From positions 1-45,417 of the IMG/VR virus record IMGVR_UViG_3300046167_000102: 45,417 bases of DNA. One strand, given 5' to 3'. The DNA comes from a virus. The first letter of the stretch is position 1, and each line of letters starts with the position of its first letter. Made by a program: the position numbers and the translations under genes. This document shows positions 35,416 to 44,113 of this stretch, piece after piece. The notes under the pieces were generated by a model. The model was not told where the DNA came from. It was given only the letters and a program-made list of their open reading frames with translations, and did not search any database.

Positions 35416-35839
35416 TTTTCCATTCCTCTGGTAATGTCTCTTCACTATACCATGTAAAATTATTTTTCTCTGCCCATTCAGCATGAGTTCTTTTTGTTCC
35501 ATCTTTTCTTTTCTTAGCTTGAGGCATTGGAGAGAAGGGCTTCTGAAATAAGAAGACTAACTCATAGTCTTTAGGTAAAGCTTCTCTAATATGTATGTAC
35601 TTACTATACTCTGCATAGTCCCAGAATCTACCTTTAGCTTCTAACAATACAATCTTATTATTAAACATCTTCACAAAGTCTGGCTCATACTTATGCTTAA
35701 CAACATAAACTATTTTTTCCCCATGATGCATCCAGTCTTTGAGAATGGTTTGATGTATATCAAATTCCCATTTACTGTCGTACCCTTGAGCTACGTTTAC
35801 CTTCTTTGGTCTAGGTTTTCTTGGTACTCTTCTAACCAC
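35405..35839 (-). CDS. T7 endonuclease I-like Holliday junction resolvase
   Basis: Cleaves branched DNA (junction resolution, host DNA degradation). 144 residues, GTG start. The active-site pattern is of the PD-(D/E)XK type: a Glu in the YDSKWEFD helix, YEPDF, then VLLEAKGR (Glu-x-Lys). The C-terminal end (AEWAEKNNFTW, then LPEEWKSEL) mirrors T7 endonuclease I (GEFCEKHGIKF, then IPAEWIKEP). Length matches T7's 149. It lies between an unknown small protein and the DUF3310-like gene, overlapping both. Confidence 0.88.
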   Translation of the reverse strand: MVRRVPRKPRPKKVNVAQGYDSKWEFDIHQTILKDWMHHGEKIVYVVKHKYEPDFVKMFNNKIVLLEAKGRFWDYAEYSKYIHIREALPKDYELVFLFQKPFSPMPQAKKRKDGTKRTHAEWAEKNNFTWYSEETLPEEWKSEL

Positions 35840-36080
35840 TTAACTCTTCCAAATGAAAATTAGGATTTTGTTTTACTTTCTTATAGAACCATCTAAGACT
35901 ATAAGCACTTAACATAAATCTATTGTTAGCAAAGATATGTGTTTGCTCCGGTAGAAACTCATGTAAGTTTTTCTTAGTAATCTTACTAGCATCTTCTCCT
36001 TCAGGAGTCATGCTTTGAATCCAACCTATAAGTAATCCTTCAGCCTTACGTCTTAATAGTTTTGATTTCTTACCACTCAT
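35832..36080 (-). CDS. Small basic protein, 82 aa, function unknown
   Basis: An 82-residue protein overlapping the exonuclease and endonuclease I genes by 4 and 8 bases. It is basic at the start (SGKKSKLLRRKAEGLL) and contains RWFYKKVKQNP near the end. I believe it belongs to a small family found in replication regions of marine phages, but I cannot give it a function. It may be a DNA-binding helper. Confidence 0.6.
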   Translation of the reverse strand: MSGKKSKLLRRKAEGLLIGWIQSMTPEGEDASKITKKNLHEFLPEQTHIFANNRFMLSAYSLRWFYKKVKQNPNFHLEELSG

Positions 36081-36952
36081 ATTTGTGTTACCTCTATAAC
36101 ATTAGGAACTTTAGGTACTTGAGTTAAGTATCTATATCCTGTTGAATATTTAAATACTCTTAACCCTTTACCATCGTTAGCATCTTTATGACAATCATGT
36201 TTAAACCTACACCAAGTACAACCCCTTGCAAGTTTCATGTTACCAGACTTACCATCTGGTTCATCATCATAACACTTATCAGGTGGTGTTGCTAACTTAA
36301 CAGCCTTTTTAATATCAGTTATTTTCTTTTTGATATTAGGTTTATCAAAGTTATCAGGCTTGAACATAGCTAACTCCCCAGACTCTTTATTAAGAGCAAG
36401 GAAACCACCATGAGTAGTTCCTTCTGCTGATTCATACCCTGCTAGTTGAGCCATGTATCCGAATGGGTCATCCTCTGCTAGAGTACCATCTTTAAATTTC
36501 TTAAAGGCATAGTTAGAAGCAGTCTTAACATCAACAACTTCTCCATCAATAACACAGTCCATGTGTCCTTTGATTCCAGATACTGTTATTTCTTTCTGTT
36601 CACTAGTAACTTCATGTCCAGATAACTTAACAAGAAATAAAACTATCTCTTCAAGTAAGTGTCCATACAAGAACTTAATAAATGTAGGTGGAGATATGAC
36701 TTCTGTATTCTCAGAATCAGAGTTCATTTCATACCATAATTGTCTAGGTTGTTTACCTATGTTAGACATTCTTAAACTAGGTTTACCTCTTGGACTAGGA
36801 TGAGACCAGTCATGTAGAATCTGTTTCATTGACTCTCCAAACTGTTCGATTGACTCTTCATCTATGTTTAAATGTTCGCCTTTTCCTAATGCCGACAATT
36901 CATTATATATATCTTCTACTAATGTGTCAAGTGTTTTCTTATTTTTTTTCAT
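36077..36952 (-). CDS. PD-(D/E)XK exonuclease (Cas4/RecB-like) with Cys cluster
   Basis: Probably processes DNA ends, taking the role of T7 gp6 exonuclease. The preferred start is M at 36952 (291 residues), since the longer version overlaps more of the upstream gene; AAGGAA precedes it. Motifs: HMDCVIDGEVVDVKTASNYA with Asp, Asp-x-Lys catalytic residues; and WCRFKHDC near residue 255, a Cys pair like the iron-sulfur cluster ligands of Cas4/AddB-type nucleases. The substrate class is inferred from family. It overlaps its upstream neighbour and sits in a nuclease cluster. Confidence 0.8.
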   Translation of the reverse strand: MKKNKKTLDTLVEDIYNELSALGKGEHLNIDEESIEQFGESMKQILHDWSHPSPRGKPSLRMSNIGKQPRQLWYEMNSDSENTEVISPPTFIKFLYGHLLEEIVLFLVKLSGHEVTSEQKEITVSGIKGHMDCVIDGEVVDVKTASNYAFKKFKDGTLAEDDPFGYMAQLAGYESAEGTTHGGFLALNKESGELAMFKPDNFDKPNIKKKITDIKKAVKLATPPDKCYDDEPDGKSGNMKLARGCTWCRFKHDCHKDANDGKGLRVFKYSTGYRYLTQVPKVPNVIEVTQI

Positions 36953-37358
36953 CTTCAGTTTCCTTAAATGCTTTAATAACATCTGATGAGAATAATTTCT
37001 GAAGATTAACTAAGAACATTCTACTAGCGTTATGGTCTCCACCACATACAGTTTTAAAACTATCAAGGTCATCAACAATAGTTCTAAGTACATCTGTTTT
37101 AAATACAAGAGTACAGAACTCATTGTCTCCTACACATAAGTTATGAAACCAATAGTCTGATTCTGTTGCTCTAATTCCTGATGGTTTATTCCAAGACTCA
37201 TACTCTATACATATGTTACCTGTCTTCATCCACATACCTTTCTCTGATTTAACTTCTATCTTCTTACCAGTTAGCATGTCTTTTATTTTATCTTCTCTTA
37301 TCTCTCCATACTCTAGGTCAATATCAAATTTCTTTCTGTCTTCTTTATTTGGTTTCAT
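36939..37358 (-). CDS. Second restriction-like (PD-(D/E)XK) nuclease candidate
   Basis: A 139-residue protein with a pattern typical of small type-II-like nucleases: an acidic FDIDLEYGEIREDKIKD helix, then KKIEVKSEKG (Glu-x-Lys) and NICIEYESW. That gives plausible E, E-x-K and downstream Glu catalytic residues. No DNA-binding domain is seen and the substrate is unknown. It lies just upstream of the Cas4-like exonuclease with overlapping reading frames, so they are probably made together. I am only moderately sure it is a nuclease. Confidence 0.65.
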   Translation of the reverse strand: MKPNKEDRKKFDIDLEYGEIREDKIKDMLTGKKIEVKSEKGMWMKTGNICIEYESWNKPSGIRATESDYWFHNLCVGDNEFCTLVFKTDVLRTIVDDLDSFKTVCGGDHNASRMFLVNLQKLFSSDVIKAFKETEDEKK

Positions 37359-37620
37359 ACCAATTTACTCCTTTACTATACTCTACAATATGAGGTACGT
37401 TAAATTTTAATTTTACAGCACAGTAATGACATAAGTCTGTCACTACGTCATGCTCTCCGTCTTCTCTATTAGACCAGTGTTCTATTTCAGTACACATATC
37501 AGCATATACTTTTATTGTTGTTCCGCAATTATCATGTGAAGGAATAAAAAAAGTTTCCCATAGCTCAGTAAATAATTCTGGAATATACTCTTGATTACAT
37601 TTGCATTTAGTGGGTTTCAC
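37345..37620 (-). CDS. Cys-rich small protein, 91 aa, function unknown
   Basis: The gene starts with GTG at 37620, in the end of the polymerase gene (14 bases overlap), with GGAGG about 20 bases upstream. It has several Cys and His residues: KCKCNQ at the start, HDNCG, DMCTEIEHW and DLCHYCAVK, a pattern for binding one or two zinc ions. No family recognised. It may be a small regulator of polymerase or nuclease neighbours; that is speculative. Confidence 0.6.
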   Translation of the reverse strand: MKPTKCKCNQEYIPELFTELWETFFIPSHDNCGTTIKVYADMCTEIEHWSNREDGEHDVVTDLCHYCAVKLKFNVPHIVEYSKGVNWYETK

Positions 37621-39337
37621 TCCAGTTACCTCCTATCTTGTATTCGCCATCCAGAGGACAACGAAGATTAAAATGTGTTCCTGCTTTTACTATACTGTCT
37701 ACAGCTAATTGCCCTACCTTATCAGCATGACACTTAGGAACTTCTATCTGCCATTCATCATGTATGTTAGCTACGAATTTATATTCCATGTTATTTAATT
37801 GTAGCAACTCATCTAGTATAACCAATCCTTGTTTCATTACAATAGCACCTGCACCTTGTAGCAAAGTGTTCAATGCTGAATGTTGATTACGAACATATAG
37901 CTTCCTACCGTCTAATCCTTTGAGGTAGTTTTTTGCTGAAGCTCTTTGTACTCTGTCTCTAAGAGACTTAAATGTAGGCTTATTATCAAAGAAATATTGT
38001 CTAGCTCTCTTACCATCTGATGTACTTCCTCCGACCACGCTTCCAAGTTTTTCATCTCCTGCTCCGTACATAAGTGCATAGATGAATGTTTTTGCCTTAT
38101 CTCTTGATTCAAGGTTTGCAAGTTTTTGATTAGCGGTGTGTATGTCTCCATTGAGAATTTCATTTGTGTACTCCTCGTCATTCATGTAGTGAGCTAACAT
38201 TCTAATCTCAAGACCAGAAGCATCAACTCCGATTAAAACATTACCTTCTTCTACAGTCCAACATGCTCTACATTCCTTACCATAAGGACTATAGACTGCC
38301 GGTACTTGTGCCATGTTAGGATTCCTGTGTGTCATTCTTCCTGTAATAGCACCGTTAGGTATTACAAAGCCATGTACTCTACCATCTTCTTGTACTCCTT
38401 CAACCCAAGAGTCAACTTGAGCTATACGCTTTTGAAGTAGTAAGAAGTCTGCTATAAGTTTAGCTTCGTGTATATGTGTGATTGCTGATAGGGTTTTCTC
38501 ATCTACTATAGGTTGACCTGTTGGTGTAAACCTTTCAGGCTTCCAACCAAAGTCAATAAGATATTCTCCTATCTGTTTACGACTACCAAGATTAAAGTCT
38601 TGTAGTGTTTGTCTCATAAAAGGTTCAAAGTTATTTGTATCTAAACATCTTTGATACTCATCATCTGTAAGTCCACGCTTAGATAAGTCTCCATCTTTCT
38701 TGATGTAAGGCTTAACTAACTTATCATCTACCCATTTAGGTTTAAATGTATTGTGAACTTCATCTTCAATGGATTGTTTCTTTTCTCTAAGTTCAGCAAG
38801 TAATAACAGTGCTGATTGTAAATCAAACTTAAATCCATTTACTTCTTGTTGTTTCATTATCCTAGCTACACCTTGTTCAATAGCTATGCATTGTTTAGAG
38901 AATCCTTTGCTCTCCTCTCTAAGTTTCTTTAATACTACAGCGTTGAGTTGTACATCTCTAACACAATAGTCCATCATCTCTTTAGAATAATTAAGATAAT
39001 CTGAAAAGTCTATCTTATGATAGCCTAATTTATATCCCCATTTCTCAAGGCTATGACCACCTTCTCTATTAGGGTTGAACAGTCTTGATAGTACAAGAGT
39101 ATCAATGACTGGTATCTTTGACAAGTCAACACCACCGAACTTCTCTACCATTGGTATGTCAAATCCGATGATGTTATGTCCTATTAAAGTATCTGCATTA
39201 GCCAACAGTTCATAACCTTCTTTCAATTTATCTGGTGGATATTTATATATCTCTCCAGTATCCATATCTTGAGCAACGATACAATGTACCAGAGTTGCTT
39301 TTAAGTCATCTGTTTCTATGTCAAATACTAAGTCCAT
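37607..39337 (-). CDS. DNA polymerase, family A (T7-type)
   Basis: Replicative polymerase, 576 residues, shorter than T7's 704. N-terminal 3'-5' exonuclease residues DIET at 6-9, and YCVRDVQLN farther on. Polymerase motif A: VDASGLEIRMLAHY with catalytic D372; motif B: KTFIYALMYGAG; motif C: IHDEW with catalytic D527. The thumb insert that binds thioredoxin in T7 appears short or absent, inferred from length. Start ATG overlaps the repaired stop codon of the primase-helicase gene by one base. Confidence 0.95.
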   Translation of the reverse strand: MDLVFDIETDDLKATLVHCIVAQDMDTGEIYKYPPDKLKEGYELLANADTLIGHNIIGFDIPMVEKFGGVDLSKIPVIDTLVLSRLFNPNREGGHSLEKWGYKLGYHKIDFSDYLNYSKEMMDYCVRDVQLNAVVLKKLREESKGFSKQCIAIEQGVARIMKQQEVNGFKFDLQSALLLLAELREKKQSIEDEVHNTFKPKWVDDKLVKPYIKKDGDLSKRGLTDDEYQRCLDTNNFEPFMRQTLQDFNLGSRKQIGEYLIDFGWKPERFTPTGQPIVDEKTLSAITHIHEAKLIADFLLLQKRIAQVDSWVEGVQEDGRVHGFVIPNGAITGRMTHRNPNMAQVPAVYSPYGKECRACWTVEEGNVLIGVDASGLEIRMLAHYMNDEEYTNEILNGDIHTANQKLANLESRDKAKTFIYALMYGAGDEKLGSVVGGSTSDGKRARQYFFDNKPTFKSLRDRVQRASAKNYLKGLDGRKLYVRNQHSALNTLLQGAGAIVMKQGLVILDELLQLNNMEYKFVANIHDEWQIEVPKCHADKVGQLAVDSIVKAGTHFNLRCPLDGEYKIGGNWSETH

Positions 39338-41006
39338 TAAAATGCCTCGTCAAGACTAGCATCAAAGGTTATATCATCATCTGATATTTCAGATAGTCTT
39401 CCAGTTTCTGCATCATATATAACTCTACATGCCATACCTACATCTCCTGTATACCTAGACTTTAAGATACGAAGCCTTGTAGTTCTTGCTTCATCCTCAG
39501 GTCATCTGATTGTTGATTACGTTCTAAGGCTATCACACAATCACTAAGTTGTCCAATACTATTAGAACCTCTTAGATGAGATAGTGATACTTCAATACCG
39601 TTCTCATGTCCTTTGTTACCGTCAACTCTACGTAAGTGAGAAACTAAAATGATTCCTGCACCTGTCTCTTCTACCAAACTTCTTAGCCTAGTCATGATAG
39701 TATCAATGGCACGTCTCTCATCTCCTTCATGTACAGCACTGACTAACATATGTAAATGGTCAACGACCACCCACTTGCAGTCACATCCTATAATCATAAA
39801 GCGAAGCTTAGTAAAGATGTCATCAATGTCATTCGTACCAAAGTGTGAATGAACCCATACTCTATTCTTGTTCTCTCCATCATAGAGAATATCAAACATC
39901 TTATCTAATTCTTCTTGAGAAAACTTCTCACGTTCTTGGTCAACGTACAACCTAGCGTTAGCTTCAATAGATAAGATACCGTCAATGGTTCTTCTCCAAT
40001 CTTCTTCTAGTGCTATGATACCTACGTTATCTGTAGTGTTCTTAATAAGATGATGTTCAAGTTCTCTTGTAACACTTGACTTACCAAGACCAGTACCACC
40101 TGTAAGTGTGACCAGTTCTCCTGCTCTAAGACCATACAATTTCTTGTTCAGTCCTTCATAAGGATAAGGAACGCTTTGTTTCTTCTCACGATTGTTAAAC
40201 TTCTCACGCTGTTCAGATACATTTATAACACCAGAGGGTGTATAAACTTTACTAGCCCACCAAGCTTCAACAAACTCTTTATGCTTGTTGTTTCTTAGCA
40301 TATCGTTAGGGTCTTTCCAACCGTTAGGTAGCGTAACTATACGAGCTTTTCCGGGTTTGAAAAGTCTAGCAACTTTAATACTAGCTTCTTGTCCTGCCTT
40401 ATCTTTATCAAAAGCAATGATAACATTTTCAAAGTCATCAAAGAACTCTAAGCTTTCCTTGATATCTTTTACTGCACCATTTGCTCCACGCTTAATAGAT
40501 ACTACAGCCCACTTAGAACCCAAGAGTTCATAGGTAGCCATAGCATCACACTCCCCTTCAGTAACGGTAACATACTTACCACCCTTGAAAAGTTGTTGAC
40601 CAAACAAACCTGTATCATTATAACTACCAGATACAAAGAAGTCTTTGTCTTTACAGTTACGAATCTTAGTAGCTGATAACTCATGCCCATTATAGTATGG
40701 GTAAAAATGTTTAACTACATTACCTTGTAAGTCATGTACACATTTAACCCCATACTTCTGAGCAGTGTTCATGGAAATCTTCCTGTCCGTAAGGGCTGAA
40801 AACTTTCCTTCTCCTACCGTATCTGGTTGTTTAGTTTCTATTGTCGTTGCTGTTTGCATATCCTTTCCTCCACATGCTTTAGTATAGCTAGGCATAAATT
40901 CCCCACAACTGAAACACTTTGCTGAATCATCTTCGTTGATTCCTACAGCATCACTACTGTTGCAAAGTGGACAGGGTTGGTGTAGCTTGTCCCAAGTTTT
41001 ATCCAT
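39337..41006 (-). CDS. Primase-helicase (T7 gp4-type), with a single-base deletion near 39500
   Basis: Fused enzyme that opens the fork and makes primers. The ATG at 41006 (preceded by GAGGG) starts it. Zinc-binding Cys at 12, 15, 31 and 34 (CPLC, CFSC), a TOPRIM motif VTEGECDA, and a RecA-type helicase with Walker A TGGTGLGKSS (K309) follow. The printed frame stops at 39462, but one missing base between 39500 and 39501 restores QQSDDPEDEARTTRLRIL and a C-terminal end to the TAA at 39337 with an acidic tail. The repaired length of 556 residues matches T7 gp4 (566). I regard the break as a sequence error. Confidence 0.9.
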
Positions 41007-41024
41007 GTTAGCCCTCACTATGAA

Positions 41025-41273
41025 TTATGATTCGTCTGAATCTTCTACAGTTTCTTCTTCTTCTTGTTCAACGACAGCCTCTGGACTATCTTTCAATACA
41101 GATTCAAGATTGCTTTGATGTCCTTGCGAAGCATAGTTCAATGCCTCAACTAATACATTCAATGTTCCTATCTTACTGATAGATACATTAGCACCTGCTC
41201 TCTTCTGTTCGTCCTCAATCTTTGAAACATCATAGACTGATTCGCCATCATCATTTTTAATAGTAATAATCAT
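41025..41273 (-). CDS. Small acidic protein, 82 aa, function unknown
   Basis: An 82-residue protein, ATG at 41273, one base downstream of the SSB gene. N-terminal strands (MIITIKNDDGESVYDV), a helix, and a strongly acidic C-terminal tail (EQEEEETVEDSDES) resembling the tails of SSB-like or polymerase-interacting proteins. No family recognised. Its position between SSB and primase-helicase points to replication. Confidence 0.65.
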   Translation of the reverse strand: MIITIKNDDGESVYDVSKIEDEQKRAGANVSISKIGTLNVLVEALNYASQGHQSNLESVLKDSPEAVVEQEEEETVEDSDES

Positions 41274-41274
41274 A

Positions 41275-41688
41275 TTAAAATTCCTCGTTGTCTGAACTAG
41301 GTTCAGTGTATTCTATTAGGTTAGTAACCTTTACAGCTATTAACTCTGCAAACGTACCATACTTTCCTGTGTAAGGTTTAATCTTCACAGTAACTTCAGA
41401 GCCATTACCAAGACTAACATCTAAAGGGTTTCCGTCTCCGTCAACTAACTTAGGTGCAGGATTGGTAGTCCCATCATGTCGTTCTACTTTTCTACTGAAT
41501 GAGAAAGCCGGTTCATCATACTTAGCTTGACCATCTCTGGTTCTTACTCTTGATAAACCTGCACCCTCTAATCTGGTAGCAGTATCTTCATCAGTCAACA
41601 CAACTATTCCATACTTATGTGGTTCAAACTTAGTGTTTGGTGTGCTGACATTAGCCCACATAGCTTTTCCTTCTACATACTCATACAT
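41275..41688 (-). CDS. Single-stranded DNA-binding protein, T7 gp2.5-like
   Basis: A 137-residue protein. It has the OB-fold feel (FEPHKYGIVVLTDED, strands and KPYTGKYGTFAEL), and an acidic tail ending in Phe (SSDNEEF), as in T7 gp2.5, which contacts polymerase and helicase. A CGGAGG site precedes the ATG. It lies directly upstream of the replication genes. The length is about half that of gp2.5 (232), so it is a compact version. Family assigned from tail, fold and context. Confidence 0.75.
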   Translation of the reverse strand: MYEYVEGKAMWANVSTPNTKFEPHKYGIVVLTDEDTATRLEGAGLSRVRTRDGQAKYDEPAFSFSRKVERHDGTTNPAPKLVDGDGNPLDVSLGNGSEVTVKIKPYTGKYGTFAELIAVKVTNLIEYTEPSSDNEEF

Positions 41689-41738
41689 ATAATTACCTCC
41701 GTTGGTTTAGTTTTTTAGTATTAAGTGTTCAGATTCTA

Positions 41739-41993
41739 TCACGTCTTGCTTCGCTTTGCAAGTCTTTTTGCTCTACGTCTTGCGTTGTTTCTATCACGTG
41801 TAAATTGTGCAGAGGATTGTAACTCTTCCCACAGTTCATCACGTGCTTCTTTCTTTTGTTCTTTGTTAAGTCTTGTAACGATTTTGATATCAGACTTCTT
41901 AGGAATCCAACTAAGCCAGTATGCTTTATCCATGTCTACCCATGTCCAAGCTATCTTCTTGTCTAGTGTTGTTGATTTAAAATATAATTTCAT
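41739..41993 (-). CDS. Small basic protein, 84 aa, function unknown
   Basis: An 84-residue protein. It begins MKLYFKSTTLDKKIAWTWVD and has a basic C-terminus rich in Arg and Lys (RNNARRRAKRLAKRSKT), suggesting nucleic-acid binding. It is the first gene downstream of the gap at 42001-42096 and lies before the SSB. No family recognised; perhaps an early host-interacting or DNA-binding protein. Confidence 0.6.
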   Translation of the reverse strand: MKLYFKSTTLDKKIAWTWVDMDKAYWLSWIPKKSDIKIVTRLNKEQKKEARDELWEELQSSAQFTRDRNNARRRAKRLAKRSKT

Positions 41994-42096
41994 AATAACC
42001 CTCGTGTTAAAATGGATGAGTTTATTTTATTCTCAAAACCCATACCTGCTAAAGTAGAGAGCAACTAATTTGCGGGGAAGGTCTCCGGTTTAGTTC

Positions 42097-42280
42097 TTAT
42101 CCCATGTCATCTACAACTTTAATAAGTGTTGCCACCTCTAAAGTTTTTACAGTAGCTCGGACACCCGCAAAACTTGTAAAACTTAGTCTGGTTTTCTTGG
42201 CACTAGACCAGTAACTAGCACGATATAATCGTATGTCTTTAGGTTCAGGAAGGTTAGTTGAGGGCTACACCTTTGGACAT
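42097..42280 (-). CDS. Probable small gene with a one-base insertion, about 60 aa
   Basis: In the only long stretch without an intact gene (42001-42306), a frame from 42264 to the stop at 42097 is coding-like (IRLYRASYWSSAKKTRLSF, then FAGVRATVKTLEV) but has no usual start codon. Just upstream an ATG at 42280 opens MSKGVALN and then stops. Removing one base at about 42256 joins them to a 60-residue protein. The same kind of indel occurs elsewhere in this sequence. Bases 42001-42096 remain as a leader with no gene. Alternative: the region is non-coding and the open frame is chance. Confidence 0.4.
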
Positions 42281-42306
42281 ACCTGAAATAAGTATCTATG
42301 ATACTA

Positions 42307-42489
42307 CTACTCTCCCTCTCTGTCAACCTTTAAGTCTAATAATTTAACTTCATAGATATCATTATTAACAAATGTAACTTCATAAGATATCTGGTCGGTA
42401 GGATTATTATAGTTATAATTAATAACATAATCTTCCCATACCCTATACTCTTCTTTAGTCATAGGTGTTAGCTTACAGTCTTCTCTCAT
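42307..42489 (-). CDS. Small protein, 60 aa
   Basis: A 60-residue protein sharing four bases (ATGA) with the end of the preceding gene, so translation is coupled. It contains EYRVWEDYVINYNYNNP and ends KLLDLKVDREGE, an acidic-basic mixed small protein. No family recognised. Confidence 0.55.
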   Translation of the reverse strand: MREDCKLTPMTKEEYRVWEDYVINYNYNNPTDQISYEVTFVNNDIYEVKLLDLKVDREGE

Positions 42490-42839
42490 TCAACTTCCTC
42501 TAACTCTAACTCTAACTCTGCATAGTCTCCAGTCAATACACCTAACCCACCTGTAGCTGATTGCTCCTTGAACTTATCATCAACAGCTTGTCTTACTTTA
42601 GTATCAACCTCTATCTCTGTATTGTTTACAGCATCTCTCAAACCCTTGTAAATAATTTTCAAGTTGTTAAGTTCTGTCTCTACTTCAAGTATAGTTTCTT
42701 CAAGAGAGTTCATCTTCCTATTGATAGTATCTATATCTTCTGTATTGATAGTAGTATTCTTATCAAGTACAAGAACACTAACATACATAGTTAAACCTAA
42801 AGTTATAAACATTAGTATTTTAAAAATAAATGCTTTCAT
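42486..42839 (-). CDS. Membrane-anchored coiled-coil protein, 117 aa
   Basis: A 117-residue protein with one N-terminal span (residues about 5-25, FIFKILMFITLGLTMYVSVLV) and a long coiled coil (TINTEDIDTINRKMNSLEETI onward), then an acidic end (ELELELEEVE). The N-terminal span may be uncleaved, putting the coil in the periplasm. It could be an early membrane-modifying protein, for example for superinfection exclusion, but no motif proves this. Confidence 0.6.
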   Translation of the reverse strand: MKAFIFKILMFITLGLTMYVSVLVLDKNTTINTEDIDTINRKMNSLEETILEVETELNNLKIIYKGLRDAVNNTEIEVDTKVRQAVDDKFKEQSATGGLGVLTGDYAELELELEEVE

Positions 42840-42840
42840 A

Positions 42841-43077
42841 TTATTTACTACCTCTCTTTATATATCTATAAGTATCTGGATTCCATTCAGCATCTAGCAA
42901 CTCAACTAACTCATATCTAAGACTGCTTAAGTTATGTACATCAGACAACCATAAATCATTTGTTTCATGTAATGTATTTAACATACTATCTATTTTGTTT
43001 ATGTATTTAAATAAAGTGTCATACTCACTAACACTCATGTCAATACTTACTTTAGTTTTTAATTGTTTTACCTTCAT
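42841..43077 (-). CDS. Small soluble protein, 78 aa
   Basis: A 78-residue protein, starting MKVKQLKTKVSIDMSVSEY and containing EWNPDTYRYIKRGSK at the C-terminus. Mostly helical, with GAGG upstream in the pattern of the other early genes. It lies one base upstream of the membrane coiled-coil gene. No family recognised. Confidence 0.6.
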   Translation of the reverse strand: MKVKQLKTKVSIDMSVSEYDTLFKYINKIDSMLNTLHETNDLWLSDVHNLSSLRYELVELLDAEWNPDTYRYIKRGSK

Positions 43078-43078
43078 A

Positions 43079-43288
43079 TTATATCCTCTTTTTAAAAAGA
43101 CTTTGTAAATCTTTTAGTTGTTTATTATTTAATCCCTTTAAATGTTTAGGAATATTATTTTTAATATCTTTATTAATAATTATTTTATTATTGTTACTAG
43201 GTTTTTTAAGTATTGTAAACTTAATTTCTAGCTTGTCAAGTAAAAATACTAATTTTTTTCTAAGCCTTTCTAAGAGATTGTTAGTCAT
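43079..43288 (-). CDS. Lys/Asn-rich small basic protein, 69 aa
   Basis: A 69-residue very basic protein (LERLRKKLVFLLDKL, then KKPSNNNKIIINKD, KKRI at the end). It overlaps the previous gene by 8 bases. It has an HTH-like or leucine-zipper-like start and a basic tail; possibly nucleic-acid binding. No family recognised. Confidence 0.55.
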   Translation of the reverse strand: MTNNLLERLRKKLVFLLDKLEIKFTILKKPSNNNKIIINKDIKNNIPKHLKGLNNKQLKDLQSLFKKRI

Positions 43289-43517
43289 GGTTAGTACCTA
43301 TGTGTGCATCAGCTAATCTCCTGCTCACCATGTAGCTTAGATGTTCTTCTATCCTATGTATTATGTCAACATCTGATACTTCTGTTGGTCTATCCCATGT
43401 TCTTATGTCATCATAAAGAAAGTCGACAAATGTTCTAAACTTATGTTCAGATAATTTATTGACCACATATTCTCTAGCACATATATCTTCTAGTCTTTTG
43501 TATAAAGTTTTATTCAT
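43281..43517 (-). CDS. Small protein, 78 aa
   Basis: The start at 43517 (MNKTLYKRLEDICAREY) follows GGGAG and removes most of the overlap that a longer frame would have. The product has a mid-segment RTFVDFLYDDIRTWDRP and an RRLADAHIGTNHD end. Helical, soluble. No family recognised; part of the early gene cluster. Confidence 0.55.
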   Translation of the reverse strand: MNKTLYKRLEDICAREYVVNKLSEHKFRTFVDFLYDDIRTWDRPTEVSDVDIIHRIEEHLSYMVSRRLADAHIGTNHD

Positions 43518-43698
43518 TATCTTGCTCCCACGTTTCTTGTTCAATAAATTCTACTACCTTATTTCTAAGGTTGCAAATACTATTAAACTGTGAATGTTCT
43601 ATATCAATCTTACCAACTCCATACTTTTCTAAAAGATTATAAAAATCATCTTGAAAGTTTATAAAATCCTTATCTGTCATTTCTTTAGCTGTCATCAT
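43510..43698 (-). CDS. Small protein, 62 aa
   Basis: An ATG at 43698 (or the next ATG, 43695) follows GAGGAGG, the best site in this stretch. The product has TDKDFINFQDDFYNLLEKYG and an acidic end. Its first bases overlap the end of the probable frameshifted gene upstream. No family recognised. Confidence 0.5.
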   Translation of the reverse strand: MMTAKEMTDKDFINFQDDFYNLLEKYGVGKIDIEHSQFNSICNLRNKVVEFIEQETWEQDNE

Positions 43699-43847
43699 CA
43701 ACCTCCTCAAAATATTTTTCTATTGTTGTTATTTGGTTTTGTATATGAACCATATCTTTATAAAAATTTGTATCGTTTGGAATGTCATCTAACAAACAAC
43801 TTACAGATATACTTGCTTCCCTTACTGCTTATCTCATATACTTTCAT
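43685..43847 (-). CDS. Probable small gene with a one-base insertion, 53 aa
   Basis: ATG at 43847 overlaps the TGA of the upstream gene (TGATG), a usual coupling here. The start reads MKVYEI and then drifts. Removing an extra A at about 43829 restores AVREASISVSCLLDDIPND and the frame continues to TAA at 43685. The 53-residue product ends in EKYFEEVDDDS. The same indel type as elsewhere in the sequence. Function unknown. Confidence 0.5.
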
Positions 43848-44113
43848 CAGTTCAATCCCTCCACTCTGTCCCAGTTCTCATCAAGGATAAGTACTTCTTC
43901 AAAGTTATGTTTATAATCTACGTCCAAGTCTTGCCAGTTTTCATATACCTTTTGAGTTCCGTCTTTAAAAGTTATGTGTAGGTCTGCTCTTAACAAGTCC
44001 CAATCTTCTATATCGTCCCAGTCAATACCTAGTTCATCTAAATCCCAACTAAGATATGCACTGTATCTAGCTTCTATCTTCTTAGGTTTAGTTCCTTCTA
44101 TCCAATCACTCAC
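43847..44113 (-). CDS. Small acidic protein, 88 aa
   Basis: The GTG at 44113 (MSDWIEGTKPKKIEARYSAY) is preceded by GGAGGT at a good spacing, so it is a better start than an ATG 39 bases upstream. The protein has repeated Asp/Trp patches (WDLDELGIDWDDIEDWD) and ends LDENWDRVEGLN. Possibly binds a nucleic-acid-binding host protein, as acidic DNA mimics do, but that is speculation. Confidence 0.6.
   Translation of the reverse strand: MSDWIEGTKPKKIEARYSAYLSWDLDELGIDWDDIEDWDLLRADLHITFKDGTQKVYENWQDLDVDYKHNFEEVLILDENWDRVEGLN

Noticed and set aside
41725-42057. A 110-codon plus-strand frame opposite the small basic gene
   Set aside because: It opposes the direction of all genes in the region and its Leu/Ser/Phe-rich content is typical of antisense frames.
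42070-42170. Possible tRNA or structured RNA on the minus strand, with GCGGG and CCCGC ends about 98 bases apart
   Set aside because: No T-loop GGTTC-type sequence, no consistent D and anticodon arms, and the region reads better as a protein frame.
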